Assembly (NCBI GenBank): GCA_963790585.1
Contig: CAWBOY010000003.1
Coordinates: 186,001-250,000 of the forward strand
Direction: 5' to 3'
Source: CAWBOY01 sp963790585
GTDB lineage: Bacteria > Planctomycetota > Planctomycetia > Gemmatales > Gemmataceae
DNA: 64,000 nt
Shown here one piece after another: positions 28,078-36,763 of the stretch. The translations under genes were made by a program, and so were the position numbers. The notes under the pieces were generated by a model. The model ran no database searches. It was not told where the DNA came from and worked only from the letters and a program-made list of their open reading frames with translations. Position 1 is the first letter of the stretch; the number at the start of each line of letters is the position of its first letter.

Positions 28078-28509
28078 ATGTCTCACTATCACGCTTTGCC
28101 CTTAAACATTGACAAATCGACTCGCATACTCCTTTTCGACGGCGTCTGCAACCTGTGCAATCGCTGGGTTCAATTTGTACTCGCATCCGATCCAGCGGGG
28201 CAGCTCAAGCTCGCTTCGGTCCAGTCGCCGGCGGGGCAAGCGCTGTTGGCTTGGTGCGGCTTGCCGGTCGATCAATTTGATACGATGGTTTTTATCGAAA
28301 ACGGGAAGGCCTACACGAAATCGACAGCTTTCCTGCGAGCCGTGCGTTACCTTCGTTGGCCTTGGCCCGCGCTGAGCCTCGGCATCGTCGTGCCGGCTTT
28401 GCTGCGCGATCGGCTCTATGATCTCGTCGCGGGCAATCGGTATCTTCTCTTTGGCAAGCGCGAGACCTGCCTGCTGCCGACGCCGCAGACGGCACGACGC
28501 TTCCTATGA
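28078..28509 (+). CDS. DCC-family thiol-disulfide oxidoreductase-like protein (DUF393)
   Basis: 143-residue protein. The defining LLFDGVCNLCNRWVQFVL motif (the DxxCxxC of the DCC family) is at residues 20-36, followed by a thioredoxin-like pattern, FIENGKAYTKSTAFLRAVRYL, and RYLLFGKRETCLLPT near the C-terminus. The family is predicted to act in thiol redox chemistry, but substrates are not established. ATG 28078 is the first in frame. Hairpins at 28538-28567 and 28606-28629 follow. Confidence 0.87.
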   Translation: MSHYHALPLNIDKSTRILLFDGVCNLCNRWVQFVLASDPAGQLKLASVQSPAGQALLAWCGLPVDQFDTMVFIENGKAYTKSTAFLRAVRYLRWPWPALSLGIVVPALLRDRLYDLVAGNRYLLFGKRETCLLPTPQTARRFL

Positions 28510-28537
28510 GAGAATGCCCGAAAAGTGACGCCTTCGT

Positions 28538-28567
28538 CACCCAGGGTGCGCTGCGCGACCCTGGGTG
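28538..28567 (+). repeat. Perfect 10-bp hairpin after the DCC gene
   Basis: Arms CACCCAGGGT (28538-28547) and its inverse (28558-28567) with a 10-base loop. It lies 29 bp after the stop of the DCC gene and could help end transcription. Confidence 0.55.
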
Positions 28568-28605
28568 GGGGAGGCGTGACTTTCCAGAGCGCCTATAAAA
28601 ACGCC

Positions 28606-28629
28606 AACAGGGGCCGGTTGGCCCCTGTT
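28606..28629. terminator. Bidirectional hairpin between converging genes
   Basis: Arms AACAGGGGC (28606-28614) and GCCCCTGTT (28621-28629) with a 6-base loop, 27 bp from the stop of the minus-strand HEAT gene. A-rich sequence on the left supplies a U-tract for minus-strand RNA, so it most likely terminates the HEAT gene. Confidence 0.6.
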
Positions 28630-28655
28630 CCTTGGATCTCTCCCTGTCGAGTCGA

Positions 28656-30724
28656 TTACTTTCCGTCGATATACAAAATCGCTTCGCCCGCGGCAGAGCG
28701 AACGTCGCCGTCGGTGTCGTTGAGAAGTACACGCAGCTTTGCGATGAGGTCGGGCACAAAGTTGACGCTTGTCTTGCCGTAAGCGCCGAGCCCTTGGGCC
28801 GCGGCGATGCGAACGCGCGCGTCGGGGTGTGTGAGCTGCTGTGCCATCATCGGTAACGATGCGGACGCAGCGGGCCCGATCGCGGTAAGCGTTTGAATCA
28901 TCGCGACCCGGCTTTCGACGTCTCCCTTGCTTAGCATTCGCGCCAGAGCCGGGACAGCAGGCGCCGCATCCTCGCCGAAGCGGCGCAAAGCGGTCGCCGC
29001 CGCGAGACGGGCATCGAGGTCTTCATCGGTCAGCGCATCGGCCAATTTTGGCACGACGAGCGCTGTTCGGCGCGGGGCCAACTCACCCAGCGTGCGAGCC
29101 GAAGCCCAGCGGACGAACACGTTGCGGTCGGCTAAACCAAGCCGAACCAGGTCGGGAATGGCATCGGCGGCCACCGGTCCACACGCCTCCAGAGCCATGA
29201 CGGCCGCGATGCGCCCTGCAAGTTCGGGTCGCGCAGGCCCTGAATGAGTGCCGGAATGGCAACCCGCAGATTCTCGATCAACGCATCTTCGTCGTTCTTC
29301 TTCGGAGCCTGCCACGACGCTACGTTGACATAGACGTCGCCGCCGCGGCGGTCCGTTTTGGAACGGGCTCCCAATTCTCTCTTCTTATCGGGGTCGTCGG
29401 CGCCTTTGGTCTTGTCCTCGGGCGGCAGAATCTTCGCCGGGACGCTGTTTTCATATTTATAGAGGCGCTGGGCACAGCTACCGAGGTTCTTGATCGTCTG
29501 TCGAGCGCCGATTCGGATCGAGGCGTCCGTATCCTGGGACGCCTGCAGCAGCGCTTCGGCGTTACTCTGGAACGCTCGCGCGATTGGTTGTAACTCAGCC
29601 CGGTAGATGCGGCTAATCTGTAGCTGCTCACGCAAATCCGCCACCAGGACCGCATCGCGGTCCGTCAACATGCGGTCTGGCAGTTGATCGCGATATTCCT
29701 TCGGCTCGGAAGGTACCAGGTCGGACAGCGTTTGACTTGTCAATAACAGAGAATCCATCAACGCGCGGCGCACGGCGAGGTCCGGATCGCGGATCGACTT
29801 GAGCGCGGCGGGGACGACCTGCTTGCTTGTTCTGGTCGGCTCGCCCCGCAACATACCGCGCACCGTCTGAACCGCGGATCGGGTGCGAGCATCCATAATG
29901 TTTTTATCACTCGGATCTTCGACCGGTTCGACATCGAGGTTGAGCGTGCGTCGTTGCTCCTCAGCTACCACCGAAACCGAGTTATTCAAGGCCGTCGCGG
30001 CTGCGCGGCGCAGTTCTACCTCAGGGCTCTGCAAAAGCGCCGTTAGGGCTGGAACGCTCGTCGCTGGATCAGGCTGAGTGAGACCCAACGCATAGGCACC
30101 GGCTTTGCGAACCGAGGTGTCCGCGTCGATAGTCAGCTTTACCAATTCCGGAGCAAGGTCCGCATAACGAATTTTCACGAAACGAGACTTCAGCCGACGA
30201 TCGCGCCGGGCGGCGCTGGCGTCGTTGCCGGCGCCGGCGATGCCAAAACTGGGCGTGCCGTCATTGCTCGTTCCCTGTTTACGCAGGTTTACGGCAGATT
30301 CCGCGAGGAAATAAGCTGCCGCCGCTTTTTCGGCGGTAGTGCCGTCTTTCACGATTTCCTTGAAGCGAGCCACAAAAGCATCGGCTACCTTCTTGCGAAT
30401 GTCGCTATCGATCTCGGCGACCTGAGTGTTGCCGCTGTCCGTGCCCCATTCGAGAAGCAGCAACGCCCGGCCCAAATCGACGAGGGATTTCAGGCCTTCG
30501 AACTTCTGGGTCAGGTTTTTCTTGCGGTAGGCGAGGCCTTCCGGATTGTCGCGCGACAGGTTGCGCTCGAGCAGCAGCGCCTTGCGAAACTCGGCCACGG
30601 CGGGCGGCTGCTTGTCATCCGTGTCCGCCGTGCGCACGCCGATAGGGCTGGCGAGGGCCACGAAAACAAACAAGAAAGCGAACAGGGTCCGCGGTCGCGG
30701 AACGACAAGCCTTGGTTGGTTCAT
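28656..30724 (-). CDS. Secreted HEAT-repeat protein (frameshifted)
   Basis: Large helical-repeat protein of unknown role. ATG 30724 gives MNQPRLVVPRPR and then a clear signal peptide core (LFAFLFVFVALASPIGVRTA). An upstream TTG at 30751 is less likely. HEAT repeats appear at about residues 195-260 (TSVRKAGAYALGL, VELRRAAATALNN), 320-340 and 410-430, and again in the last 190 residues (VFVRWASARTLGEL, DARVRIAAAQGLGAYG, GDVRSAAGEAIL). The frame breaks near 29214-29220 in a GGG context: IQGLRDPNLQ should be followed by GRIAAVMALEACG in the other frame. The stop is at 28656, followed by a hairpin. Confidence 0.75.
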
Positions 30725-30974
30725 GGCTGGCGGATGCTCCTGGAGGGGCAAACTTTCGGCCGGCTGTCCTGCCGGTGAAGAGTGGTGACGGTCGATCCTC
30801 TACTCATTCTGCCCTGATAATTCATCCGATGCCAAGGAGAATGAGCCTGATCCGACGTTCGTGCGCCCTACACGCTGTCACAGACGGCCGAGTTTCGCTG
30901 ACCCTGTCGGTCTTTCCCAGACGTTGCACTCGGCACAGATCGCGTGACGCCTCCCCGGCGCCATCTTTCTCCCA

Positions 30975-32198
30975 TTATACCGGCAAAAGAAGTCGAGCGG
31001 GCTGCCGCAAACTGGCGAGGACGGCATTGCCAAAGACCGCGCCCACGGCACCGTCGACGATCCGATGATCGAACGAGAATGATAGATACAGAAGGTCAGC
31101 CGGGCGAATTTGGCCGGCTTCGTCGTAGACGGGCCGCCTGACGATCTTGCCCAATCCGAGTATGCCGACCTCGGGATGATTGACGATCGGCGTCGAGATC
31201 AACCCGCCAAGATTGCCGACAGACGAGACGGTGAACGTGCCGCCACCGAGGTCGTCGCGCCGAATCTTGCCAGACCTGGCCTCGGCACCGAGCCGTTCGA
31301 TTTCGCTCGCTACGGTCGTCAGATCTTTTTTATCCGCATCACGCACGACCGGGACAATCAACCCCCCAGGCGTCGCCACGGCGATGCCGATGTGATACCC
31401 ATCATGCAGCACGATTTCGCCACTGGCCTCATCAAAGCTCGAGTTGACGAGCGGCACCTCTTTCAGTGCGAATGTCACCGCCTTCACTGCGAACGCCAGG
31501 TAGGTGAGCTTCACGCCTTTTTCGGCCATCGTCTGGCGCAGCGATTCACGCATCTTTACAAGATCCGTGACGTCACATTCATCAATGTAGCTGTAATGCG
31601 GGATCGTATGCTTGGCATGGACCATGTGCTCGGCGATGCGCCGGCGCAGGCCTTGTAATTTGATGCGCGTGCCAGGGCGGCCATAGTCGGGCCGCGCCTC
31701 GACCGGCTTGCCCGTAGAAACCGAGCTTCTCTCCAGCGGCTGGGCTCGCGTCGTCACATCATCCAAAAGAATGCGACCTTCCGGGCCGCTGCCGGCAATA
31801 GCTGTTAAATCGATGCCGAGCTTCCGCGCCAGATAGCGCACCGACGGTGCCGCTTTTACCGATCCCCGATTAGCCGAGGCGATGCGCGTACTCACCGACC
31901 CATTGCTGGCCTGTACTGTAGTGACCGTCGTGGGCCGCGCGGCAAGCGCCGGCGCTGAGGCCTGGTCTGTTTTGTCATACGCCAGCACGATTTGGCCGAT
32001 TTTTACCTTAGTTCCCGGCTCCGCCAACAGCGCACCGATCCGACCGGCGAATGGCGACGGCACCTCCATCGTCGCCTTGTCGGTCATCACTTCCAAAAGC
32101 GTGTCGCCCGGCTTCACGACATCGCCCGGTTTGACGGCCCACGAGATCAATTCCGCCTCGTAGACCCCTTCACCAATTTCGGGGAGTGCAAAATCCAT
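30975..32198 (-). CDS. Dihydrolipoamide acyltransferase E2 (2-oxo acid dehydrogenase complex)
   Basis: Core E2 enzyme that passes an acyl group from lipoamide to CoA. The 407-residue protein has a lipoyl domain (1-77, lipoylated Lys in MTDKATMEVPSP), a long Ala/Ser/Thr linker, an E1/E3-binding domain (about 120-160, PSVRYLARKLGIDLTAIAGSGPEGRILLDDV) and the catalytic domain (about 175-407) with the catalytic HRIVDG near the end. Whether the complex uses pyruvate or branched-chain oxo acids is not decided: no E1 or E3 gene is in view. ATG 32198 is preferred (AGGAAGG 6 bp upstream). The flavodoxin gene lies 23 bp upstream on the same strand. Confidence 0.93.
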   Translation of the reverse strand: MDFALPEIGEGVYEAELISWAVKPGDVVKPGDTLLEVMTDKATMEVPSPFAGRIGALLAEPGTKVKIGQIVLAYDKTDQASAPALAARPTTVTTVQASNGSVSTRIASANRGSVKAAPSVRYLARKLGIDLTAIAGSGPEGRILLDDVTTRAQPLERSSVSTGKPVEARPDYGRPGTRIKLQGLRRRIAEHMVHAKHTIPHYSYIDECDVTDLVKMRESLRQTMAEKGVKLTYLAFAVKAVTFALKEVPLVNSSFDEASGEIVLHDGYHIGIAVATPGGLIVPVVRDADKKDLTTVASEIERLGAEARSGKIRRDDLGGGTFTVSSVGNLGGLISTPIVNHPEVGILGLGKIVRRPVYDEAGQIRPADLLYLSFSFDHRIVDGAVGAVFGNAVLASLRQPARLLLPV

Positions 32199-32221
32199 GA
32201 CGACCTTCCTGGTTAAAGATT

Positions 32222-32782
32222 TCATCCAATCGGCGGCATGCGCGGCTCGGGCTTCGTCAGCGGGTGTTGTTCGCGTCGGCCATCAACATAGACCGCGATC
32301 CACTCCGCCAGGCGCCGACCAAGGATACGACACGCCTCTTTAATCGGCTCCTCACGCGGCTCACGGGCCGCGACCGCGCCATAATGAAGCGTCGTCAATT
32401 TGCCGGCATAGTCCGTGACACCGAACACGAGAAAGCCGAAATTCATCAGCACGGTCAAAATCGATTGACAGGCCAGCTCGTTGCCGCCGCCCCAACCACC
32501 CGCCGACGAAAAGGCGCAGGCGATCTTGCCATCGACCTTCATCCACTGCGGGCCCATCACGTCGTCCCAAAAGCGCTTCATCTTCCAGGACAAAATCCCC
32601 ATGTTCGTCGGACTGCCGACAGCAAGTCCATCGCACCAGAGAACGTCATCCGCAGTGGCCGTCTCGACGGCGACGACCCGCACGGCCATCTCGGGAATCG
32701 CCCGCGCTCCGTCCGCGACCAGCTCAGCCATCTTCGCGGTGTTGCCGCTGGCGGAATCATAAAGGATCAAGACCTTACCCAT
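32222..32782 (-). CDS. Flavodoxin/WrbA-like NAD(P)H:quinone oxidoreductase
   Basis: 186-residue FMN protein. The flavodoxin signature VLILYDSASGNTAKMAELVADG opens the protein, followed by LAVGSPTNMGILSWKMKRFWDD, KIACAFSSAGGWGGGNELACQSI and LTTLHYGAVAAREPR, all expected for the WrbA/flavodoxin_2 fold with FMN loops. It probably reduces quinones by two electrons; a flavodoxin role is the alternative. ATG 32782. It is co-directional with the E2 gene 23 bp downstream, so an operon is likely. Confidence 0.82.
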   Translation of the reverse strand: MGKVLILYDSASGNTAKMAELVADGARAIPEMAVRVVAVETATADDVLWCDGLAVGSPTNMGILSWKMKRFWDDVMGPQWMKVDGKIACAFSSAGGWGGGNELACQSILTVLMNFGFLVFGVTDYAGKLTTLHYGAVAAREPREEPIKEACRILGRRLAEWIAVYVDGRREQHPLTKPEPRMPPIG

Positions 32783-33301
32783 CGCGACTCCTTGACCTTG
32801 CTGCTCTTCTCCCCTCTTTTACGGGGATGAGGTAAAGGCTTAAGGGTCAGTTTATCAGGCGCGAACAGTTCAGTCCGTTCGCCCGTTCTGTTTTCCGCTT
32901 GTTCGTTTGACGCGGCAACGGGCTGCGTGAAGCGCGGGTAGCGTTCGCTTGAATGAGAAAAGATGAGACGGGGGACGCCGCTTATTCCCCTTTTGTATGG
33001 GGCGTCGCCATACCGTGGCGCCAAAAATTCAACGCCCTTGGCGCGACGGTCTGGCGACGTAACACATTGATTCCCTTCGCTTTATAACGCCTGAAGGACC
33101 GTCGCGCCAAAAGATGCACGAGGTACCCCCTTGCGCAATACCCGTCCCGGTCTCTTGTTCAACGCCGTTGGGATTTTCCTTGACATCCGGCTTTGACGCT
33201 GGGAGAACAAGTTTTCAGCAAGACCGGTCTCGCCGAGGAATGAAAAGTGTTGTTGCGCGTTGGTGCGTGGTAATAACAAGTTTGGCGGCGGAGGGTACAG
33301 G
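32783..33301 (+). other. Gene-free stretch before the cassette-like array
   Basis: No credible gene. It contains perfect 14-bp inverted arms (TTGGCGCGACGGTC at 33038-33051 and its inverse at 33097-33110) around a 45-bp spacer. Just before the first cassette gene lies GTTTGGCGGCGGAGGG (33280-33295), matching the right-end-plus-ribosome-site pattern found after the three attC-like sites; no matching left half was found. Confidence 0.55.
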
Positions 33302-33715
33302 ATGGGGCAGTCGGCGTCACAGGCACATGCGTTTTACCGCGACGTGGCCAAAAACCGGAAGCTATGGTCGTGCCGTGACGATGTTGGCTTCCCCCAGCCC
33401 AGGACATCGTTCGGTGGGCGGGCCATGCCATTCTGGTCGAGTCTGTCGCGGGTCAAAAAGATCATCAAGACCGTCCCGGCGTATGGCGTTTTCACCCCGT
33501 ACGAGTTGACCTGGGACGAGTTCCTTACGAAGTGGATGCCTGACCTGAAGGCCATCGGCGTGAAGGTCGGCGTCAACTGGAGCGGCAGCGGCGCGACGGG
33601 GTACGACATGGAGCCCGACGATGTTTTGGCCAACGTCACCCACTACATCGCCAAGTTAGAGGACGCAGTCCAAGACGTTGAACAAAACACTGCAGAAGAC
33701 CGGGGCCGCACATAG
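33302..33715 (+). CDS. DUF2750 family protein (first cassette-like gene)
   Basis: 137-residue protein. SQAHAFYRDVAKNRKLW, then RAMPFWSSLSRVKKIIKTVPAY, WDEFLTKWMPDL and GVNWSGSGATGYDMEPDDV are the hallmarks of DUF2750, a small family of unknown function, often in accessory regions. ATG 33302 follows GGAGGG at 33290-33295; the longer frame start at 33260 lacks this support. The last 13 codons overlap the left half of the attC-like site 33677-33772, as often happens in integron cassettes. Confidence 0.88.
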   Translation: MGQSASQAHAFYRDVAKNRKLWSCRDDVGFPQPRTSFGGRAMPFWSSLSRVKKIIKTVPAYGVFTPYELTWDEFLTKWMPDLKAIGVKVGVNWSGSGATGYDMEPDDVLANVTHYIAKLEDAVQDVEQNTAEDRGRT

Positions 33716-33772
33716 GCTTTCTGAGGTTCATTGTCGCTCGGCGCCTCTGGCTGCAGAGATATGTCGTTCAGC
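33677..33772 (+). repeat. attC-like recombination site A
   Basis: 96-bp imperfect palindrome. The left end GTTGAAC (33677-33683) pairs with the right end GTTCAGC (33766-33772). Inside, CACTGCAG pairs with CTGCAGAG, and the centre holds TTTCTGAGGTTCATTG, which is conserved in sites B and C. It is followed at once by GCGGAGGG, the ribosome site of the next gene. The right half resembles the general attC right-end consensus. Confidence 0.65.
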
Positions 33773-33788
33773 AGCGGAGGGCTTGGCG

Positions 33789-34205
33789 GTGAAAGGCGTC
33801 GAGTGGTCTAACCGGACGCTCACCCAGATCGAGGGCGAGGACTGGGGCCAGCCGACGTACCCGTCCTACGTCGTCATCAACAGCCACCGCCTCCGCCACA
33901 AGCCGCTCCGGGAGTTCACGCCCGAGGACCTGCGGTTCATGCTCGGCCAACAGATCAGCCTGCCGGTCCTGATGCCGATGGCCCTGGACGTGCTGGAGGC
34001 CGACCCGTTCGCTGGCGGGGACATGTACGAGGGGGCGCTGCTCAACATGGCCGTCCAAGTTGCTCCGCAGTTCTGGCGGGACCATTCGCCACTGTGGTAT
34101 CGGCTGGACATGGTGCTGCTGGTCGCCCGCCAACTACATGAGACGTTGGAGCGGCAGGTGTTCCCGGCGGCTGCGGCGTTCGAGGCCGCCCGCCCCGAGG
34201 GATAG
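33789..34205 (+). CDS. CdiI-like contact-dependent inhibition immunity protein
   Basis: 138-residue cytoplasmic protein. The pattern LTQIEGEDWGQPTYPSYVV, HRLRHKPLREFTPEDLRFMLGQQISLPVLMPMALDVLEADPFAGGDMYEGALL and QFWRDH is that of CdiI_3-type immunity proteins, which neutralise partner toxins; no toxin gene is next to it. Start is GTG 33789, with GGAGGG at 33776-33781. The frame is open upstream to 33678, but that part lies inside attC-like site A. Orphan immunity genes are common cassette cargo. Confidence 0.75.
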   Translation: MKGVEWSNRTLTQIEGEDWGQPTYPSYVVINSHRLRHKPLREFTPEDLRFMLGQQISLPVLMPMALDVLEADPFAGGDMYEGALLNMAVQVAPQFWRDHSPLWYRLDMVLLVARQLHETLERQVFPAAAAFEAARPEG

Positions 34206-34212
34206 CACAGAC

Positions 34213-34310
34213 GCCGCCCCAGGTGCTGCAGCAGACCGAGGCCGCACGCTCGTTTTCCGGGACTTCATTGCGCACCGAGCGGGCCGGGCTGCTGAGCTTG
34301 GTCGTTCGGC
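34213..34310 (+). repeat. attC-like recombination site B
   Basis: 98-bp imperfect palindrome starting 8 bp after the CdiI-like stop. The right half GCTGAGCTTGGTCGTTCGGC is the closest of the three to known environmental attC right ends. The left half has CTGCAGCAG facing CTCAGCAG, i.e. one extra unpaired G, as in real attC sites. The left core (GCCGCCC) is degenerate. The centre TTTCCGGGACTTCATTG matches sites A and C. Confidence 0.65.
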
Positions 34311-34331
34311 GGTGGAGACAATAGAAAAAGA

Positions 34332-35336
34332 AAAAGGGGTCGGGTATGCTCTGTAGAAAACCCCCAGCTGCACCGTCAATTGGGCCGTATAATGCATTAT
34401 GAGCACTACAACCAAATCGCCAATTGCCGTGGCGCAGCGGGCTTTGACCGTCGCTCGCAAGACATTGCGCGCCTTTGCCAACCGCTTCAGCCCCAAACGC
34501 TACACACAACACCAACTCTTCGCCTGCTTGACTCTCAAGGTCTTTTTCAAGACAGACTACCGTGGCATCGTCCAGCTCTTACGCGATCTGTCGGACCTCC
34601 GTCAGGTTCTTCGCTTGACGCACATTCCGCATTTTACCACACTCCAAAAGGCCAGCGTACGCCTGCTCCGGCGGCCCCGCGCCCGGCGGCTTCTCCATGC
34701 CACCGTGCGGCGGTTTCTCGGCCGTCGCCGACGGGTGCGACGAGCTGCCTTTGACTCGACCGGCATGGACTGCGGCCACGCCAGCCGCTACTTCATCCGG
34801 CGACGCGGCAAGGGGGCAGCAACGAAGCAAACCGTACGCTACACGCGCTTTCTCAAGCTCAAACTCAGTGTCGATACCGACACGCATGCGATCCTCGGCG
34901 TCGCTACCAGTCGGGGGCCACACCCTGACGTCGATCGCTTCGTCGGCCTGATGGATGAGACCTTGGCCACCGTTCGGCCGGAGCGAATCGTGGCGGACGC
35001 CGGCTATGATTCGGAGCCGAACCACTGTTACGCACGAGAGCAGCACGGCGTGAAATCCTTTATGCCTGCCAGCCACGGCCGCCCGAGTCGAACTCCGCCG
35101 AGCGGCCGCTACCGGCGGCAGATGCGTCAGCGTTTGAACAAGAAACATGGAGGCTATGGCCAACGTTGGCAGGCTGAGACTGTGAACTCTATGATCAAGC
35201 GACGTTTAGCGACGTCGGTAGCGGGCCTGGGTTTTCCTAGTGAATCTCGAGATGGGTGGTTGCTTGCTTTGACCCTAAACCTCATGCTGGATCGGTCAGG
35301 ATGAGGGTTTTCTACAGAGCAAACCTGACCCCTTTT
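34332..35336 (+). mobile_element. IS5-like insertion sequence inserted after attC-like site B
   Basis: About 1.0 kb. Inverted ends of 32 bp with two mismatches (34332-34363 and 35305-35336). The inner part of the ends, TGCTCTGTAGAAAACCC, probably forms the true terminal repeats; the outer AAAAGGGGTC(G/A)GG resembles the REP-like motif seen at other elements here and may be target. It separates site B from the Uma2 gene. Confidence 0.82.
34399..35304 (+). CDS. IS5-like DDE transposase
   Basis: 301-residue transposase. Catalytic residues are in RRAAFDSTGMDCG (first Asp), RIVADAGYDSE (second Asp) and RWQAETVNSMIKRR (Glu), matching the DDE_Tnp_1/IS5-type fold. The N-terminal RYTQHQLFACLTLKVFFKTDYRGIVQLLRDLSDL is the usual helical domain. 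ATG 34399; the stop is directly at the right inverted repeat. The frame is intact. A 130-bp non-autonomous element at 40017-40146 shares its end sequence. Confidence 0.9.
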   Translation: MSTTTKSPIAVAQRALTVARKTLRAFANRFSPKRYTQHQLFACLTLKVFFKTDYRGIVQLLRDLSDLRQVLRLTHIPHFTTLQKASVRLLRRPRARRLLHATVRRFLGRRRRVRRAAFDSTGMDCGHASRYFIRRRGKGAATKQTVRYTRFLKLKLSVDTDTHAILGVATSRGPHPDVDRFVGLMDETLATVRPERIVADAGYDSEPNHCYAREQHGVKSFMPASHGRPSRTPPSGRYRRQMRQRLNKKHGGYGQRWQAETVNSMIKRRLATSVAGLGFPSESRDGWLLALTLNLMLDRSG

Positions 35337-35445
35337 CCGTGCTCCTAATCAGATCGTCGCCATCTCAGGAACTCCCGAAGACGCAATTGATCGACGCCAG
35401 CCTGATGGGTACGATCCATCCAGAAACTTCTCACGGAGTCGACGT

Positions 35446-36003
35446 ATGAGTGCTGCGCTTGCTGTTACCCGCGCCACGCTCGCCGACTTGGCCTGCGTCA
35501 AGGGCAAGGCCGAACTCGTTGGCGGGAGGTTAGTACCGATCATGCCTACCGGTCACAGGCCCGGCGTCATCGCCCTCCGAATCGTCCGCCGTCTGGCCGA
35601 TCACGCCGATGCCGTCGGGGGGTTCGCATACGGCGACAATGTCGGCTTCGCGGTCACCACTCTATCGACCGATCGGGAGTCATTCTCGCCAGACGCGGCC
35701 TACTACACCGGCCCTCCGCCGTCCGACGCGATGCGATTCGTTCCCGGTCCGCCGGACTTCGCAGTCGAGGTCCGCAGCGAGGGCGACTACGGCCTGGCCG
35801 CGGAGGCGGCTCTAGCAGCCAAGCGTGCCGAGTACTTCGAGGCCGGCACCTTGGTGGTATGGGATGTGGACCCGCTGGCGGGGGTGGTTCGGAGCTACCA
35901 AGTTGGTGGCGTAGCACCGGCGGTATTCGGGCCCGGCCAGCAGGCAAATGCGGAGCCGGCGGTGCCCGGATGGCAGCTGTCGATCGATTACCTCATGTCG
36001 TAG
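35446..36003 (+). CDS. Uma2-family (DUF820) endonuclease-like protein
   Basis: 185-residue protein of the restriction-endonuclease-like Uma2 fold, abundant in Planctomycetes and cyanobacteria; the biological role is unsettled. Visible marks are the N-terminal AELVGGRLVPIMPTG (usually ELIDGEL), SFSPDAAYYTGPPP with the conserved Asp, PDFAVEVRSEGD (Asp/Glu of the active site) and AAKRAEYFEAGTLVVWDVDP with the Lys/Glu pattern. ATG 35446 follows CGGAG. The gene ends 19 bp before attC-like site C and is interpreted as a cassette. Confidence 0.85.
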   Translation: MSAALAVTRATLADLACVKGKAELVGGRLVPIMPTGHRPGVIALRIVRRLADHADAVGGFAYGDNVGFAVTTLSTDRESFSPDAAYYTGPPPSDAMRFVPGPPDFAVEVRSEGDYGLAAEAALAAKRAEYFEAGTLVVWDVDPLAGVVRSYQVGGVAPAVFGPGQQANAEPAVPGWQLSIDYLMS

Positions 36004-36021
36004 TCATCGTGAAGCTCCGAC

Positions 36022-36120
36022 GCCGAAGCAGGAGCTGCATCCGACCCGGCGGCACGTATTGGTTTCTGGGATTTCATAGCTCACCTATGCACCGCCGGCA
36101 GATGAGCTTTGTCGTACGGC
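36022..36120 (+). repeat. attC-like recombination site C
   Basis: 99-bp imperfect palindrome. The left core GCCGAAG (36022-36028) faces the right core GTACGGC (36114-36120). The left inner box AGCTGCATC faces GATGAGCT with one unpaired G on the left, as in site B. The centre TTTCTGGGATTTCATAG matches the other two sites. It is followed by GGCGGAGGGC, the ribosome site of the next gene. Confidence 0.68.
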
Positions 36121-36139
36121 GGCGGAGGGCTTTCTCGGG

Positions 36140-36448
36140 GTGGCGGCGCTGATGCACGAGGTCTGGGAAGGTGGCAGTGACGGGATGATCTTGCACGCCT
36201 GCTGCCTGGTCGGCCCCGGTGGCGACGGGTGCCGTGGAAGCTTGGAGCCGGGGGCGCGGCGGCTGACCACTTTCGCGGCCGGCAGCCACTTCGAGGCCAT
36301 GACCGTATACAACTGCTACCTTGGCCGGGAGCCGTACACCACCTGCGAGCCGTGGGACTACCAGCCCTACCCGGACGAGTGGCTTGCCGAGCAGCAAAGG
36401 CACGCCGTCCCAGGAACTTCCTCAGCGGGTGACTCAGAAGTGCGTTAG
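36140..36448 (+). CDS. Hypothetical cassette-like gene
   Basis: 102-residue protein of no family I can name. Cys-containing N-terminal segment DGMILHACCLVGPGGDGCR, then AGSHFEAMTVYNCYLGREPYTTCEPWDYQPYPDEW, which looks like a conserved core. Start GTG 36140 with GGAGGG at 36124-36129; ATG 36152 is the alternative. It directly follows attC-like site C in the same direction as the other genes of the array. No recognisable attC-like site follows its stop. Confidence 0.6.
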   Translation: MAALMHEVWEGGSDGMILHACCLVGPGGDGCRGSLEPGARRLTTFAAGSHFEAMTVYNCYLGREPYTTCEPWDYQPYPDEWLAEQQRHAVPGTSSAGDSEVR

Positions 36449-36763
36449 TCTTTCCCCTGTGAGGCGTACGGCAGCGCGTACCCTCCCTGGACTGCACCTT
36501 GCCGCCCTTCTTCTAGTTGGGACACAAGCCCAGTCAACTGGTGAACTGCTTCATCGTTGGCCATTTGCTGAAGTCGGTGACCAACTCGCTCACTAGCGTC
36601 AAGACGTGCAATTCGTCGATCCCTTCGATGGCCGTCAAGTTGAAAGAGCGCCCCGAGACCCGATTTCTCCACATCCCGTTGTGATTGTCCTCGCGGCCGC
36701 GTAGACTCAATCAGGGGATGTTTCGTACCGGCCACCGGCCGGGGCGTTCAGCTAGGAGTGTGT
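36449..36763 (+). other. Stretch without a clear gene after the array
   Basis: No supported gene. Near its end lies GGGGCGTTCAGC (36740-36751), the same right-end core as attC-like site A, just before the hicB ribosome site, with GCTGAA at 36562 as a possible but distant (about 180 bp) left partner. A GC palindrome CCGGCCACCGGCC lies between. This may be a degenerate fourth site; the evidence is weak. Confidence 0.4.

Noticed and set aside
28538..28567. A CRISPR-type repeat in this or other hairpin-rich gaps
   Set aside because: No series of regularly spaced identical repeats with unique spacers exists anywhere in the window, and no cas gene was seen.
34579..35163. A 194-residue minus-strand frame
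   Set aside because: Antisense to the IS5-like transposase with intact DDE residues.
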